DNA of 64,000 nt, taken from DATCYX01 sp963714425. Lineage in GTDB: Bacteria > Chloroflexota > Anaerolineae > Anaerolineales > UBA4823. Made by a program: the position numbers and the translations under genes. Of this stretch, positions 34,685 to 44,281 are shown piece by piece. The stretch covers positions 310,001 to 374,000 of the forward strand of contig CAVQOI010000008.1 in assembly GCA_963714425.1 (NCBI GenBank), read 5' to 3'. How positions within the stretch are numbered: position 1 is the stretch's first letter; each line of letters begins with the position of its first letter. The notes beneath the pieces are model-generated. The model saw nothing but the letters and a program-made list of their open reading frames with translations. It was not told where the DNA came from and did not search any database.

Positions 34685-35842
34685 TTAAAGGTATTTCAAC
34701 CCACTTCCGGTATTGAATAATACAATTCGTTCTTCAGGGTGTATTTCCCTGGTTTCGATCAGCTTGCGCAAGCCAGCAAGTGTAGCAGCTCCTTCTGGCG
34801 CAGCAAATACTCCCTCCAACGATGCCATCTCTCGTTGAGCTAAGAGAATTTCGTCCTCTGTTACTGCGACGGCACTTCCATTGCTCTCTCGAATCACCTC
34901 GAGGATGAGCCGATCGGCGAAGCTTCGTGGAACTCGTAAACCCCAGGCTTGAGTTTGCGCATTCTCCCAGAATTCACAACTCTCTGCCCCCGTATTATAT
35001 GCTTTTACTACTGGAGCACACCCTGTCGCCTGAACCGAGACCATACGTGGGCGCTTTGTGTCCACCAGCCATCCAAGTTGTTCTAACTCATTAAAGGCTT
35101 TCCACATTCCAACCAGCCCGGTACCTCCTCCTGTTGGATAAACGATCACATCTGGTAACTGCCAAGCGAAAGCCTCTGCGACCTCATACCCCATCACTTT
35201 TTTCCCTTCCAGCCGGTAGGGCTCTCTGAATGTAGAAAGATCAAACCAGCTTCCATCCTTCATTTTCGTTTGGACAGCAAGAGCAGCGTCGCTTATCAGC
35301 CCATTGACCAAGATGACCTCCGCTCCGAATAGCCGGCACTCCTCAATAATTGTGCGCGGTGTGTCCTGTGGCATGATGACACATGCCATCATACCGCCTC
35401 GGGCTGCGTAAGCAGCCAAGGCGCCGCCTGCGTTACCAGCAGTAGGTATGATCAATTTATTAAGTCCAAGCTCTTTTGCTTTCGATACTGCTGCAGCAAG
35501 CCCGCGGGCTTTAAATGTGCCGGTTGGATTTAGGGACTCGTCTTTGACAAAGAGTCGCGCAAGACCTAGCTTGTTTCCAAGAATTTGGCAATGATGTAAT
35601 GGAGTATCCCCTTCACCCAAGGTAATGATATTTTGAGGATCAGAAACTGGGAGTAATGCGTTCCAGCGCCACATGCCTTTTGACAGAGTACTTATGGTAT
35701 TTCTATCCAACTTTCTACGTGCGGCTGCTAGATCGTACTGCGCCAACAATGGAGCGACACATTTAGGGCAGTATGTTTGTAAACGATCTGCATTGTAGAT
35801 CTCGCCACATTGTGCGCAACCAAGGGATGTTAAGTAGTTCAT
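34685..35842 (-). CDS. thrC: Threonine synthase
   Basis: This 385-aa PLP enzyme converts O-phosphohomoserine to threonine. The zinc-knuckle N-terminus has all four cysteines (C9, C12, C25, C28). The PLP lysine is K111 in NPTGTFKARG. TAGNAGGALAAYAARGG and the Gly-rich YPTGGGTGLVG are typical cofactor contacts, and the protein ends with the NTGSGLKYL motif. It is the last minus-strand gene before the AT-rich gap that borders the polysaccharide region. It looks more conventional than the paralogue at 3912-5207. Confidence 0.9.
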   Translation of the reverse strand: MNYLTSLGCAQCGEIYNADRLQTYCPKCVAPLLAQYDLAAARRKLDRNTISTLSKGMWRWNALLPVSDPQNIITLGEGDTPLHHCQILGNKLGLARLFVKDESLNPTGTFKARGLAAAVSKAKELGLNKLIIPTAGNAGGALAAYAARGGMMACVIMPQDTPRTIIEECRLFGAEVILVNGLISDAALAVQTKMKDGSWFDLSTFREPYRLEGKKVMGYEVAEAFAWQLPDVIVYPTGGGTGLVGMWKAFNELEQLGWLVDTKRPRMVSVQATGCAPVVKAYNTGAESCEFWENAQTQAWGLRVPRSFADRLILEVIRESNGSAVAVTEDEILLAQREMASLEGVFAAPEGAATLAGLRKLIETREIHPEERIVLFNTGSGLKYL

Positions 35843-36227
35843 AGCTTTTTGTCAGACTATTGTAAGATATCTTGGTATATAATAAGTTATGATGGGTGGT
35901 TAATATATTCTAGTTGGGGTTATCTAGCTCAGAGATTAACGGTTATTATTAATTATATTGTAACGTTATTAGGGTGTTCAATTATATATTTCGATACCAA
36001 AGTACTATGTATAATATGTTGATAATTATCTAGAATAAAGAGAGAAGATAGAGGTCGCTTTCACGATATCGATACGTTTTTGTAGCAATCCCGATCAAAG
36101 AAGGGTGCAGAGCAAACGACATTGAAACCGACCATCACGGTCGGCTTCTTGATTAAAAGTATATGTTGATTGAGGGATTCCCGAGATCTGGCACTATGGG
36201 ATAGGCCGGCAAGGTGAGAGGTGAAGA
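35843..36227 (+). other. AT-rich gene-free stretch at the border of the polysaccharide region
   Basis: No reading frame is convincing here. The first 200 bp are strongly AT-rich and carry several TATAAT-like boxes (one at 36010-36015 on the + strand directly preceded by TG), which could serve the diverging thrC and NusG-like genes. A short hairpin (CCGACC with its complement, 36128-36144) precedes the NusG-like gene and is followed by CTTCTTGATT. No tRNA or repeat was seen. Confidence 0.5.
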
Positions 36228-36686
36228 TTGGCAGGCCGTTGGTACGTTCTTTCAAGTAAATTGAATAAAGAAGAAGTACTGCTCAAGCAGCTAGAATCTC
36301 AGGGATATGAGGTGTTCTACCCAAGGTGTATTGTATCAAACGGTAAATCACGACGAATGGGCGTTAAGTCATATTTCCCGGGGTATATATTCATCCGACT
36401 CGACTTGTCAAGTGTTAGCCTGTCAACATTCCAATGGATGCCCAACGCGGAGGGACTGGTCTGTTTTGAGAATCGCCCGGCTTATGTTCCCGATAGATTA
36501 GTCGATGCAATCCGAAGGCACGTGGACAACCTCAATTCTGCACACGTAAAAAAGATCAAAGAATTTGAATTAGAAGGCACAATTTCAAAGCGTAAACTCC
36601 AAGACGGAGCTTTTCCGACTATTCTGAACTCTAGATTGAGTAGCGGAGAACGAGTTCAGGAGTTGATGCGCATGCTTCAGTGGTGA
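36228..36686 (+). CDS. NusG/RfaH-like transcription antitermination protein
   Basis: This 152-aa specialised NusG paralogue probably helps RNA polymerase read through the long polysaccharide operon. The N-terminal NusG domain is clear: WYVLSSKLNKEEVLLKQLESQ, then YFPGYIFIRLDL. The C-terminus ends with SRLSSGERVQELMRMLQW, as in RfaH-type proteins, but the KOW core before it (LQDGAFPTILNSRL) is about three residues shorter than expected. TTG at 36228 is the start; AGAGGTG lies just upstream and a stop codon blocks further extension. It is the first gene of the glycan region, the usual place for such a regulator. Confidence 0.85.
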   Translation: MAGRWYVLSSKLNKEEVLLKQLESQGYEVFYPRCIVSNGKSRRMGVKSYFPGYIFIRLDLSSVSLSTFQWMPNAEGLVCFENRPAYVPDRLVDAIRRHVDNLNSAHVKKIKEFELEGTISKRKLQDGAFPTILNSRLSSGERVQELMRMLQW

Positions 36687-36775
36687 AAAATCAAACCTGA
36701 TCCAATACCCGGCAAGGTAGCAGATCAGGGTTGTGTTACAGGAATGGGGGATACAGCCGGCATAGGATAGCTATG

Positions 36776-36797
36776 TCGGTAGGGCGGAGCTTGCCCG
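36776..36797 (+). promoter_or_regulatory. Possible ops-like element downstream of the NusG-like gene
   Basis: The segment GGGCGGAGCTTGCCC can form a small hairpin with a 4-bp GC stem and partly resembles the GGCGGTAGCnTG ops core recognised by RfaH in enterobacteria. It lies between the NusG-like gene and the first glycan gene. The match is imperfect and the phylum distant, so this is tentative. Confidence 0.2.
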
Positions 36798-36831
36798 AAA
36801 TTAGACAATATAGATCGACTACCATAATAAT

Positions 36832-37557
36832 ATGCTAAACCAAATTAGCTTGTATCTTAGACGACAAGCTTCGAGTATTGGGCGTTATCTACTTGAGCAA
36901 TTCTTGTATTTGTTCTTTGGATGGATTCCGACCCCGGTTGGAATTGTGCTCAGAGGAATTTTTTATCGTCTAATTATGAAGATGGATGGCTGGGCCGCTA
37001 TTGAGGACAATGTGCGGATTCGGTATGCTGATCACATCCGGCTTGGTCATGGCGTTTATCTTGATAAGAATACCTACCTGCATGCGTGTCCGGATGGGAT
37101 TATTCTTGGTGATGGCACGCTTGTAATGAACGGTGCAATCCTGCATGTTTATAACTTTCGGGATCTCCCACACTCGGGGATCTTTTTAGGGAAGGATTGT
37201 TTGGTTGGGGAATACACCGTAATACGCGGACAAGGGGGCGTGAACATTGGTGATCGCGTTTATACATCTCCATTTTGCCAGATCATTGCAGTGAACCACG
37301 TATTTGATAATCCGAACAGACCTTTTTCCGAACAAGGGATCACTGCCGAAGGAATCACCATCGAAGATGACGTGTGGATAGGTTCGGGCGCAATCATCAC
37401 AGACGGGGTTAGAGTGGGTGCGGGAGCCGTAATCGCAGCTGGCTCCGTTGTCACAAAGCATGTGCCGCCACATACAGTGGTAGGGGGAGTTCCAGCGATT
37501 GTTATTCGGGAAATTAGCGCCAGCGAAACAAAAGAGACCAATCGACAGATCTATTAA
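36832..37557 (+). CDS. Acyltransferase of the left-handed beta-helix (hexapeptide) family
   Basis: This 241-aa enzyme probably O-acetylates a sugar. Hexapeptide repeats are visible in IRLGHGVYLDKN, IILGDGTLVMNGA, VNIGDRVYTSPF and VWIGSGAIITDGVRVGAGAVIAAGSVVTKHVPPHTVVGGVPA, and the catalytic histidine probably sits in AVNHVFDNP. The N-terminus has a hydrophobic/amphipathic stretch (LEQFLYLFFGWIPTPVGIVLRGIF) that may bind the membrane. No strong ribosome-binding site precedes the ATG. Its place at the head of the glycan region suits polysaccharide or lipid-linked sugar acetylation. Confidence 0.85.
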   Translation: MLNQISLYLRRQASSIGRYLLEQFLYLFFGWIPTPVGIVLRGIFYRLIMKMDGWAAIEDNVRIRYADHIRLGHGVYLDKNTYLHACPDGIILGDGTLVMNGAILHVYNFRDLPHSGIFLGKDCLVGEYTVIRGQGGVNIGDRVYTSPFCQIIAVNHVFDNPNRPFSEQGITAEGITIEDDVWIGSGAIITDGVRVGAGAVIAAGSVVTKHVPPHTVVGGVPAIVIREISASETKETNRQIY

Positions 37558-37588
37558 ATAGTCGATATATTTGAGGATAGGAAATTAT

Positions 37589-38792
37589 ATGACCACACTG
37601 TCCATTGTTATTCCAGCGTATAATGAGGAAAATGGCATTGCTGAGATTGCTCAGCGAGTGTTATCTATTCGTCCTGCTTTGGAAAGCGTCGGAGTGAGCG
37701 ATTTAGAATTAATTGTCGTTGATGATGGGTCAAAGGATAAAACAGCTGAAGTCGCAGGGTCTATTCCTGGGGTCAATCTGGTCCAGCACCCAAAGAATAT
37801 TGGGTATGGTGCCGCACTTAAAACAGGCTTCGCCCATGCCTCGGGCGACTTGATCGGCTTCCTCGATGCTGATGGAACCTATCCACCTGAATATTTCCCT
37901 CAGCTGTGTGTGAAGGCGCTCGATGGGAGCGAACTGGTAATCGGGTCACGTATGGCTGGTGCGAAGAGTCAGATGCCGATCACGCGCAGGGTTGGTAACC
38001 TTTTTTTTGCGAGCCTCCTAACACTTATCGGGCGGTATGCTGTGACTGATAGTGCAAGCGGAATGCGGGTCTTTCGACGTGAGGTGCTGGAACGCATATA
38101 CCCTCTGCCTGATGGGTTAAATCTCACACCTGTGATGAGTACTCGCGCGATCCACGAGGGTATCCAAATGGCTGAGGTACCAATCCCGTATGATGAGCGC
38201 GTGGGTCGGTCAAAGCTTAGTGTTGTACGCGACGGCTCAATATTCCTCCAGTCGATGGTCTGGACGGTATTGACCTATAATCCGGTGAGAATATTTGGCT
38301 TGATTGGTATAGGTGGTATCGCTGTTGCCGGTCTTGTAGCATTGGGACTGGTTATCACCCGCCTGAGTGGTGTGACAAGATTGGGGCCGTGGGGCGTCGC
38401 AGCCCTTTTTTGGGCACTTGTATCAGGGGTAGGAGGGATCAGCGTATTCGCGTTGGGTACCACATTCAATTACCTGGTTTCCCTGTTTTACCGGCGCCCA
38501 ATACGACAAGGGACTGTTTGGCCGGCCTCTCTTTACTCCCTCCTTGGACTATCAGTTTGGTTGGATTGGGGTTGCGTTATTTTTATTAGGAATTATGGTG
38601 GGTATAGCGAGTCTGGCTTTGGGCATCCGTGGATGGGAGATCGCACGCCTTTGGTTATACCTATTAGGAAGTGCCTTGATGATCCTGATAGGAATTCAGC
38701 TGGTTATTTCCTGGATATTGATGCGCGCTTTGGAAGAGTTGAGCCTAAGGGATGCGATGATCCTCAAAGATAAAGGTACCTTGAATGGGTAA
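37589..38792 (+). pseudogene. GT2 glycosyltransferase with C-terminal membrane helices, one frameshift
   Basis: The first 308 residues form a DPM1-like GT2: IVIPAYNEENG, VVDDGSKDKT, LDADGTYPP, and a GSRM segment, followed by membrane helices. At about 38513 the frame breaks: the +1 frame then gives GLFGRPLFTPSLDYQFGWIG and two more hydrophobic helices ending at 38792, which is what the family normally has after YRRPIRQG. A single extra A at 38513 explains the break. Without correction the protein ends in unrelated sequence at 38773. ATG 37589 is preferred over TTG 37571 because AGGATAGGA lies just upstream. It overlaps the next gene by 8 bp. Confidence 0.8.
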
Positions 38793-41472
38793 AAACGCAA
38801 TTCTTATTGGGCTCATATTCATTTTTCTCTTTCCAGTTGCTTTAGGTAATTGGCCTGTAGAACGCGCTAGGGCGCAGACTTCCTTCGAACCTTGGTCTAC
38901 ACCGATCAATATGTCGCGTTCTGGATCAACAAATAATCCAGAAATCATCGTGGATAGTAGGGGCATCGCACATGCAATATGGTACGACAACGAGATCGGC
39001 TACCTGTTTTCGCGACTCGAAGATGGAACATGGAGTTTTCCAACCCAAGCAGATTTGCCTTTTAACCGATCTTATGATACGACTCTTCTGGCTGATACGA
39101 GAGGATACATTTATGCAATATGGATAAATGGCCAAGATGAGCTTTCATATAGCTACGTACCGGCAATTGGATTCGAAAAGAAGTTTTTGTGGTCAAAAGT
39201 GCAAATATTAGCGAACGATGTAAATGGATATTACGTTGAACGGGACGCTGATGGCTTCTTTCATCTGGCGTATTTTCGCACCACTGACGAATATAACCAG
39301 CCAGCAGGGATCTATTACCGAAAAGGACGGGGCTCTGGATATCCTTGGACTTCAAGTAAATTGTTGTATGAATCTCGATATTTTCGCTCGCTCGGTATCG
39401 ATAACGCGCGGGTGCGATTATCCACAGCAATAGCTGAAGATCGCAGAGTTGTGTACGTAGTTTGGGATCACCGTCCCCTTCGACAGGTATTCCTGATCAA
39501 ATCCGAAGATGGCGGGAGCATATGGGACATACCCAGAATCATTGATGGGCCAACCGAGAGCGCTCCGGATAGTTTCCCTTTCAATCTACAAGTTAAAGCT
39601 TATGACAGCAATATATTATTGTTATGGCAGACAGGACTTCAAAGTGGTATTGACTGTACGCAAGTGAGTCAATTTTCTACCGATTATGGTATCACCTGGA
39701 CAGACCGTAAGGTAATGTTCGAAAAAATCCCTGGTTGCCCTCAGAATCTCAAACTGTTCCAGCTCGATGACGGATTAATTTTGATGGCAACAATTGAGAA
39801 TCAAGTATATCTCAGTGCTTGGAATGGTGTTGAGTGGAGCGATCCGGAGCTTCAAATCCCATTGGACAATTTCGATGATCCTGAATCATTCGATAAAATT
39901 ATTTTCCGTTGTCAGAGGACAGCCCAGGTTGACAATCTACTATTCGTAATCGGATGCGATGATGAAGGCGATGCTGACATCTGGTTGTTCTCCCGTAACT
40001 TGGGGAGACTGTCTGACTGGTATGCGGAAAGAGTGGAGTGGAAGGCGCCTGTCGCTATAACTGAGGATCAAAGTAGTGTAGGATCTCCTCTGATCGTGTG
40101 CGATGTAAGCGACCGCAAGCACATTCTTTGGAGTCAGTCTATCGTTGACGCCAGGAACGAGGCAGACACAGCAGTTTATTATTCACGGCAGGAAAGCTCG
40201 ATATGGGTTGGTCCAAATCGTATCCTGAGTTCACCGGATCTCCGTGCGGTGCTGCCAGCTATTGCTCGTGATCGTAATGGGAAATTGCTGGTTGTTTGGT
40301 ACAGCAGCCAGACGGGTCTTCTATACTATAGTCAAGCGCTTGCATCTAACGCTCAGAATTCGTTCAACTGGTCTGAACAACTGGTTGTTGGGCTCGAAAA
40401 CCTTCCTGCAGAATCGCCGGATATTCTCGTTAGCCATTCTGGGAGAATTCTCATTGTATATGCAGTAAGAATCAATGAAGGGCGAGGAATATATGTCGTC
40501 TTCTCTGATGATGACGGCGTGTCCTGGAGCCAACCTTTGAAGGTGTTTGATGCTGTAATAAATAGTTGGTATATGGTCGATCAACCCAGACTTGCTCAAA
40601 CTGCGGATGGGGTCATTCATGTGACGTGGACGCGCAATCCTCTACAGAGTGAGGGGAATGCAATTGGGTTTTATTACGCTCGTTCTATAGACGGGGGATT
40701 ATCCTGGACTCAACCACAACTAGTGATTGATGATGTGTTGAGCTCGGGATCCGTGGTCGCTGTCGGAAACACAGTCCACCGCTTTTGGCGCGGCCTAGGT
40801 TTGAATGCGGGTATTTGGCACGAGGCCTCCAAAGATAGTGGAAACACATGGGATTCCGCCACCAATTTGACGCCCCTTGGCGAAACTGCCGGGCCATTTT
40901 CTGTAGTTGTAGACAATCAAGGACGGCTGCACATGGCTCAGGTTAACCGAAATAACCTGGGTGACCTTGGCATCAAATACCTGGTCCTTAATGGAGATCG
41001 ATGGTCCTTAGAGTCGGTTTTCCGTCCGATCGAGGCACTTCAAGGACAAATTACTTCTGTAGCTGCTTGTCTGGGGAAGGATGGCATGTTCTCAATTGTC
41101 TATACTTTAACAAATGAGAAGTATTCAACGGTAACTGGAAACGATGATCTATTCATTACCAGTCGCTATATCGGGGCTGAACCGGTGGAAGCACTTATGC
41201 TCTCAGGGCAACCTCAGCCTAGTCTCGTGACTCCAGCTGAAGTTGCACCCATTACACCTCTACAACCAACGCCCACTGCTGTAACACCGGCCATCGCTGC
41301 TCCAGCTGAACCCGTTCCACCTCCGTCCAGCCAAGATACTATATCCCTATTTACGATGCTTTGGGCGACTCCCTGGTTCGGTCCCGCGCTTGGATTGGCT
41401 TTGGCACTTCTGGTTGTGTTGCTCGCGATCACCTTGAGAGTACGAAGACTGAGAGGGATTGATCGATATTAA
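38785..41472 (+). CDS. Secreted, membrane-anchored Asp-box (BNR/sialidase-like) beta-propeller protein
   Basis: This 895-aa protein has an N-terminal signal peptide (ILIGLIFIFLFPVALG) and a C-terminal membrane helix (GPALGLALALLVVLLAITL) followed by basic residues, preceded by a Pro/Thr-rich stalk. At least five Asp-boxes (S-x-D-x-G-x-x-W) occur: SEDGGSIW, STDYGITW, SDDDGVSW, SIDGGLSW and SKDSGNTW. Repeats with HAIWYD- or HVTWTR-type ends separate them. Asp-box propellers are found in sialidases and other glycan-binding or -cleaving enzymes, but no sialidase arginine triad was identified. AAGG lies 8-9 bp before the ATG. A damaged paralogue lies at 46935-48478. Confidence 0.78.
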   Translation: MGKNAILIGLIFIFLFPVALGNWPVERARAQTSFEPWSTPINMSRSGSTNNPEIIVDSRGIAHAIWYDNEIGYLFSRLEDGTWSFPTQADLPFNRSYDTTLLADTRGYIYAIWINGQDELSYSYVPAIGFEKKFLWSKVQILANDVNGYYVERDADGFFHLAYFRTTDEYNQPAGIYYRKGRGSGYPWTSSKLLYESRYFRSLGIDNARVRLSTAIAEDRRVVYVVWDHRPLRQVFLIKSEDGGSIWDIPRIIDGPTESAPDSFPFNLQVKAYDSNILLLWQTGLQSGIDCTQVSQFSTDYGITWTDRKVMFEKIPGCPQNLKLFQLDDGLILMATIENQVYLSAWNGVEWSDPELQIPLDNFDDPESFDKIIFRCQRTAQVDNLLFVIGCDDEGDADIWLFSRNLGRLSDWYAERVEWKAPVAITEDQSSVGSPLIVCDVSDRKHILWSQSIVDARNEADTAVYYSRQESSIWVGPNRILSSPDLRAVLPAIARDRNGKLLVVWYSSQTGLLYYSQALASNAQNSFNWSEQLVVGLENLPAESPDILVSHSGRILIVYAVRINEGRGIYVVFSDDDGVSWSQPLKVFDAVINSWYMVDQPRLAQTADGVIHVTWTRNPLQSEGNAIGFYYARSIDGGLSWTQPQLVIDDVLSSGSVVAVGNTVHRFWRGLGLNAGIWHEASKDSGNTWDSATNLTPLGETAGPFSVVVDNQGRLHMAQVNRNNLGDLGIKYLVLNGDRWSLESVFRPIEALQGQITSVAACLGKDGMFSIVYTLTNEKYSTVTGNDDLFITSRYIGAEPVEALMLSGQPQPSLVTPAEVAPITPLQPTPTAVTPAIAAPAEPVPPPSSQDTISLFTMLWATPWFGPALGLALALLVVLLAITLRVRRLRGIDRY

Positions 41473-41485
41473 GCTAACTGCAAGC

Positions 41486-44263
41486 TCATGGGGGAGCATC
41501 TAACGCAGCGACAATGTTTTGGATGTAAAAGAGATCACCAACTGAGAACGCTGGGGCATCCAGGTATTTTGAAAGCTCGTCCCTATTTTGCTTTAGAGCG
41601 TACGCCTTTGCCTGGAACAGCGCGGGTGAATTATACAGCGGAGACATCACACCTTCATTGATCATGGATTCGTACCGCGATACGAACCAATATGGAGCGA
41701 TGTAGTCGTATTCATTCAGCGCTTCTTGAACCTCTGGCAGGATTGTTGCATGTAAATGATCGCCTAACTCGGGTACCAGCATCAGAAAGTTTTGGGCAAT
41801 GTTGAACACTTTTTTATGGTAGCGGTCATCCCCCCAAGGTGTGTCTTTCTCAAAATTATTTACTCTCATTGCAAGCAACCGATTGAGCTCATTTGTGACC
41901 GTTGTGCGTAGTGCGGCATCGGTTTGGGTTGCACCAGCCATTTCCTGCAGTTCCAGGAAACCAAAATATCCAGCGATGTAAGCATTGAGTTCGAACGGCC
42001 GAAAGCGGAAATACTCAGCATCAGCCATTGATGGTACTGGTACCTGCAGCTTACTTTTCGCGAGGCTATAGATTTGGGATGCCTGCCCAGGGACGATCAA
42101 CGCATATTTCCACATCCCATAAAAATTATGCTGCGGGTAAAACCAGGAGAATCGAGTGGATGTTGCAAGTGGTGAAAGGTTTGCAAGTGAAGGCTGGACA
42201 TCTGGTGGTAAGGGCATTGCTTCACGGGGTGCACCAATTGCCCATCCGGTTCGAGAATACATCACCGGGTCGAAGAACTGGCTGAAATGCTCCTGCAAAT
42301 ACACACGTACATCATTTTGAAGTCCAGTCGTTAAATGGGGGTAAGCCATCGAAAGGGTGTAGAGCGTATCACCCGGATTTTCAAAATAGTTAGTAAATTC
42401 ACGGTAGAGCATGATCTGGCCGTTATTATAATATCCAGGCCTGAGGTGACCAGCATCGACCATTTTTTGTACCTCGACTTCTAATCTAGCCTGGAGAGCT
42501 CCATAACTCAGAGGAGCGTTGGTACTTTGTCCGGCCGCAACAAAGAGAGGAGGACGCTTCCCCTGTGAGGTTCCTGTTCCAAAGGCAAATATTGTGTTAC
42601 TGCGATGGACGAACACCTTACCATTGTACGGAATGAGTGGGTTTTGGTCTCCATGGTTATGATATATCCCGTTCTGGCTGTTAATATTTCCCTGGTACCA
42701 TCCGTGAAGTCGAGGCCATCCCGGAAAGACAACCCACATATCATCATAGTCTGGTGCAATCGTTTCTAGATTGTATGACCAGAGCGACCAGGGCGGAGTG
42801 ACATTTTTATAAATATTAAAATAATCACCCACACGGTCACAGCACAAATTCCGATAAATTAGATTGCCTCCCATCGAAATGGCTTGCGGCTCGACGATCG
42901 CTCCTTGTCCACCGATGATGGAGAGCAGGTCATTGCCCTGCTTCCACCCCATGACCTTTCCTTGTGCGTCTTCAATGTTCTGGTAGAGATTGTTCTGGTA
43001 GAGAATGCCGTCTGGGCCGATTACCGGGGGGTACCGGTTTCCGGACTTAGTACCCCAGAACGCAAATGGGATATATTCACGATATCCATCGTTGTCTGAG
43101 TCGAATGTGTATTCATCCCCGTTGGAGATGTTCAAAGCAATAGAAGTCCTCCGCCATGGCTTATGCTTATGGGCATCCAAATTAGGATTGTTTTCGAGAT
43201 ACTCGGTGATCAACGAGGCGTCCACAATTGGATACCCATGCGACCAGTCTTGACTAGGCAGATTTGGACCAAGCACATCACCAATCGGTTTATTATGGAA
43301 AATGTCTTTCCGCTCCATTTCACTGTATGTAGAGTATGGATTTCCATTATCGTCGAGAACAGAATTTGTTCCTGGGTTCAGATCGATGCGGTACCCAACC
43401 GAGGCTGAAAAGATTACCAAATTTTGGTAAATCACTGGCCAAAAGGAATGATAACCATCCCCAGGGAGTTTTGTAGATTTCCATATCAAAGCACCATTCG
43501 AAACGCTGATCGCATAAGCATGGTTGTCATTCGCAGCAAAGTAGATTACTCCGTTTTTATACGCAGCAGAGAGATGGATCGGTCCATCGGTTTTGAACTT
43601 CCATAGCAGTTGTCCCTGGTTTGGCGATCCGTGCGCCCCAATCGCATACATATGACCATCCCGGTTTCCCAAAACGATCTTATTATCAATTACTAATGGA
43701 TTTGTGTCATATCCAGCTTCGGCGCCATCGAAGGACCACAGGTACGCACCGGTTACTGCATTCAGCGCATGAAGTTTTCGATCATAGCCGCCAACATAGA
43801 GAATGCCATTATGTACAGTGGGGGAATTTCCTAATGGTAGCTCGGTATCATAACGCCAAACAGTATCTCCGGTCGTTGGGTTGAGGGCATATAATCCTCT
43901 GGCAGTGGAGATAAAAATCAGCCCATTACTGGCTATGATCTGCACATTTTGCGAGATATAGGCTTCGATCGGACGGTACCATTCGACTCTGAGCGCACCT
44001 GTAACTTCTTCCGGCGTCCAGGATGTCCGCTCTGGATTTGCTCCAACCATTGGCCAGGAGGCTTCAGAGGGCTCTAATCGAGACCAGAACGGAAGGAATA
44101 CTCTCCCCGGAGGGATGTCATCATTCAATTTTCGATTGAGCTCGCTCGCTTGGGCAATTTGGAGCTGGGTTGGAGATAGGGTACTTTTGGAAGGTATCGC
44201 AATAAGTGTCACAATTATTGCAATACAGATTAGGGTTAATTTACGCAATTGAATATTTTTCAA
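41486..44263 (-). CDS. Secreted PQQ-type beta-propeller protein with C-terminal helical domain
   Basis: This 925-aa protein has an N-terminal signal peptide (LTLICIAIIVTLIAIPS). The N-terminal half carries PQQ/BamB-like propeller blades: GLYALNPTTGDTVWRYD, KLHALNAVTGAYLWSFDG, HMYAIG, HAYAISVSNGALIWKS. The C-terminal half (from about residue 590) looks alpha-helical with many aromatic residues (YREFTNYFENPGDTLYTLSMAYPH) and might fold as an alpha/alpha barrel. No quinoprotein active-site pattern or haem motif is seen, so a structural or binding role is possible. It is convergent with the upstream Asp-box gene, 13 bp apart. Confidence 0.75.
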   Translation of the reverse strand: MKNIQLRKLTLICIAIIVTLIAIPSKSTLSPTQLQIAQASELNRKLNDDIPPGRVFLPFWSRLEPSEASWPMVGANPERTSWTPEEVTGALRVEWYRPIEAYISQNVQIIASNGLIFISTARGLYALNPTTGDTVWRYDTELPLGNSPTVHNGILYVGGYDRKLHALNAVTGAYLWSFDGAEAGYDTNPLVIDNKIVLGNRDGHMYAIGAHGSPNQGQLLWKFKTDGPIHLSAAYKNGVIYFAANDNHAYAISVSNGALIWKSTKLPGDGYHSFWPVIYQNLVIFSASVGYRIDLNPGTNSVLDDNGNPYSTYSEMERKDIFHNKPIGDVLGPNLPSQDWSHGYPIVDASLITEYLENNPNLDAHKHKPWRRTSIALNISNGDEYTFDSDNDGYREYIPFAFWGTKSGNRYPPVIGPDGILYQNNLYQNIEDAQGKVMGWKQGNDLLSIIGGQGAIVEPQAISMGGNLIYRNLCCDRVGDYFNIYKNVTPPWSLWSYNLETIAPDYDDMWVVFPGWPRLHGWYQGNINSQNGIYHNHGDQNPLIPYNGKVFVHRSNTIFAFGTGTSQGKRPPLFVAAGQSTNAPLSYGALQARLEVEVQKMVDAGHLRPGYYNNGQIMLYREFTNYFENPGDTLYTLSMAYPHLTTGLQNDVRVYLQEHFSQFFDPVMYSRTGWAIGAPREAMPLPPDVQPSLANLSPLATSTRFSWFYPQHNFYGMWKYALIVPGQASQIYSLAKSKLQVPVPSMADAEYFRFRPFELNAYIAGYFGFLELQEMAGATQTDAALRTTVTNELNRLLAMRVNNFEKDTPWGDDRYHKKVFNIAQNFLMLVPELGDHLHATILPEVQEALNEYDYIAPYWFVSRYESMINEGVMSPLYNSPALFQAKAYALKQNRDELSKYLDAPAFSVGDLFYIQNIVAALDAPP

Positions 44264-44281
44264 GCGATTCTGCCTTCGGAA

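Noticed and set aside
35843..36227. tRNA or attachment site at the island border
   Set aside because: No cloverleaf with a TTC-arm motif could be folded by eye and no direct repeat was seen at the other border.
38785..41472. True sialidase function for the Asp-box protein
   Set aside because: Asp-boxes are present but an arginine triad and the FRIP-like motif were not identified, so only the fold was called.
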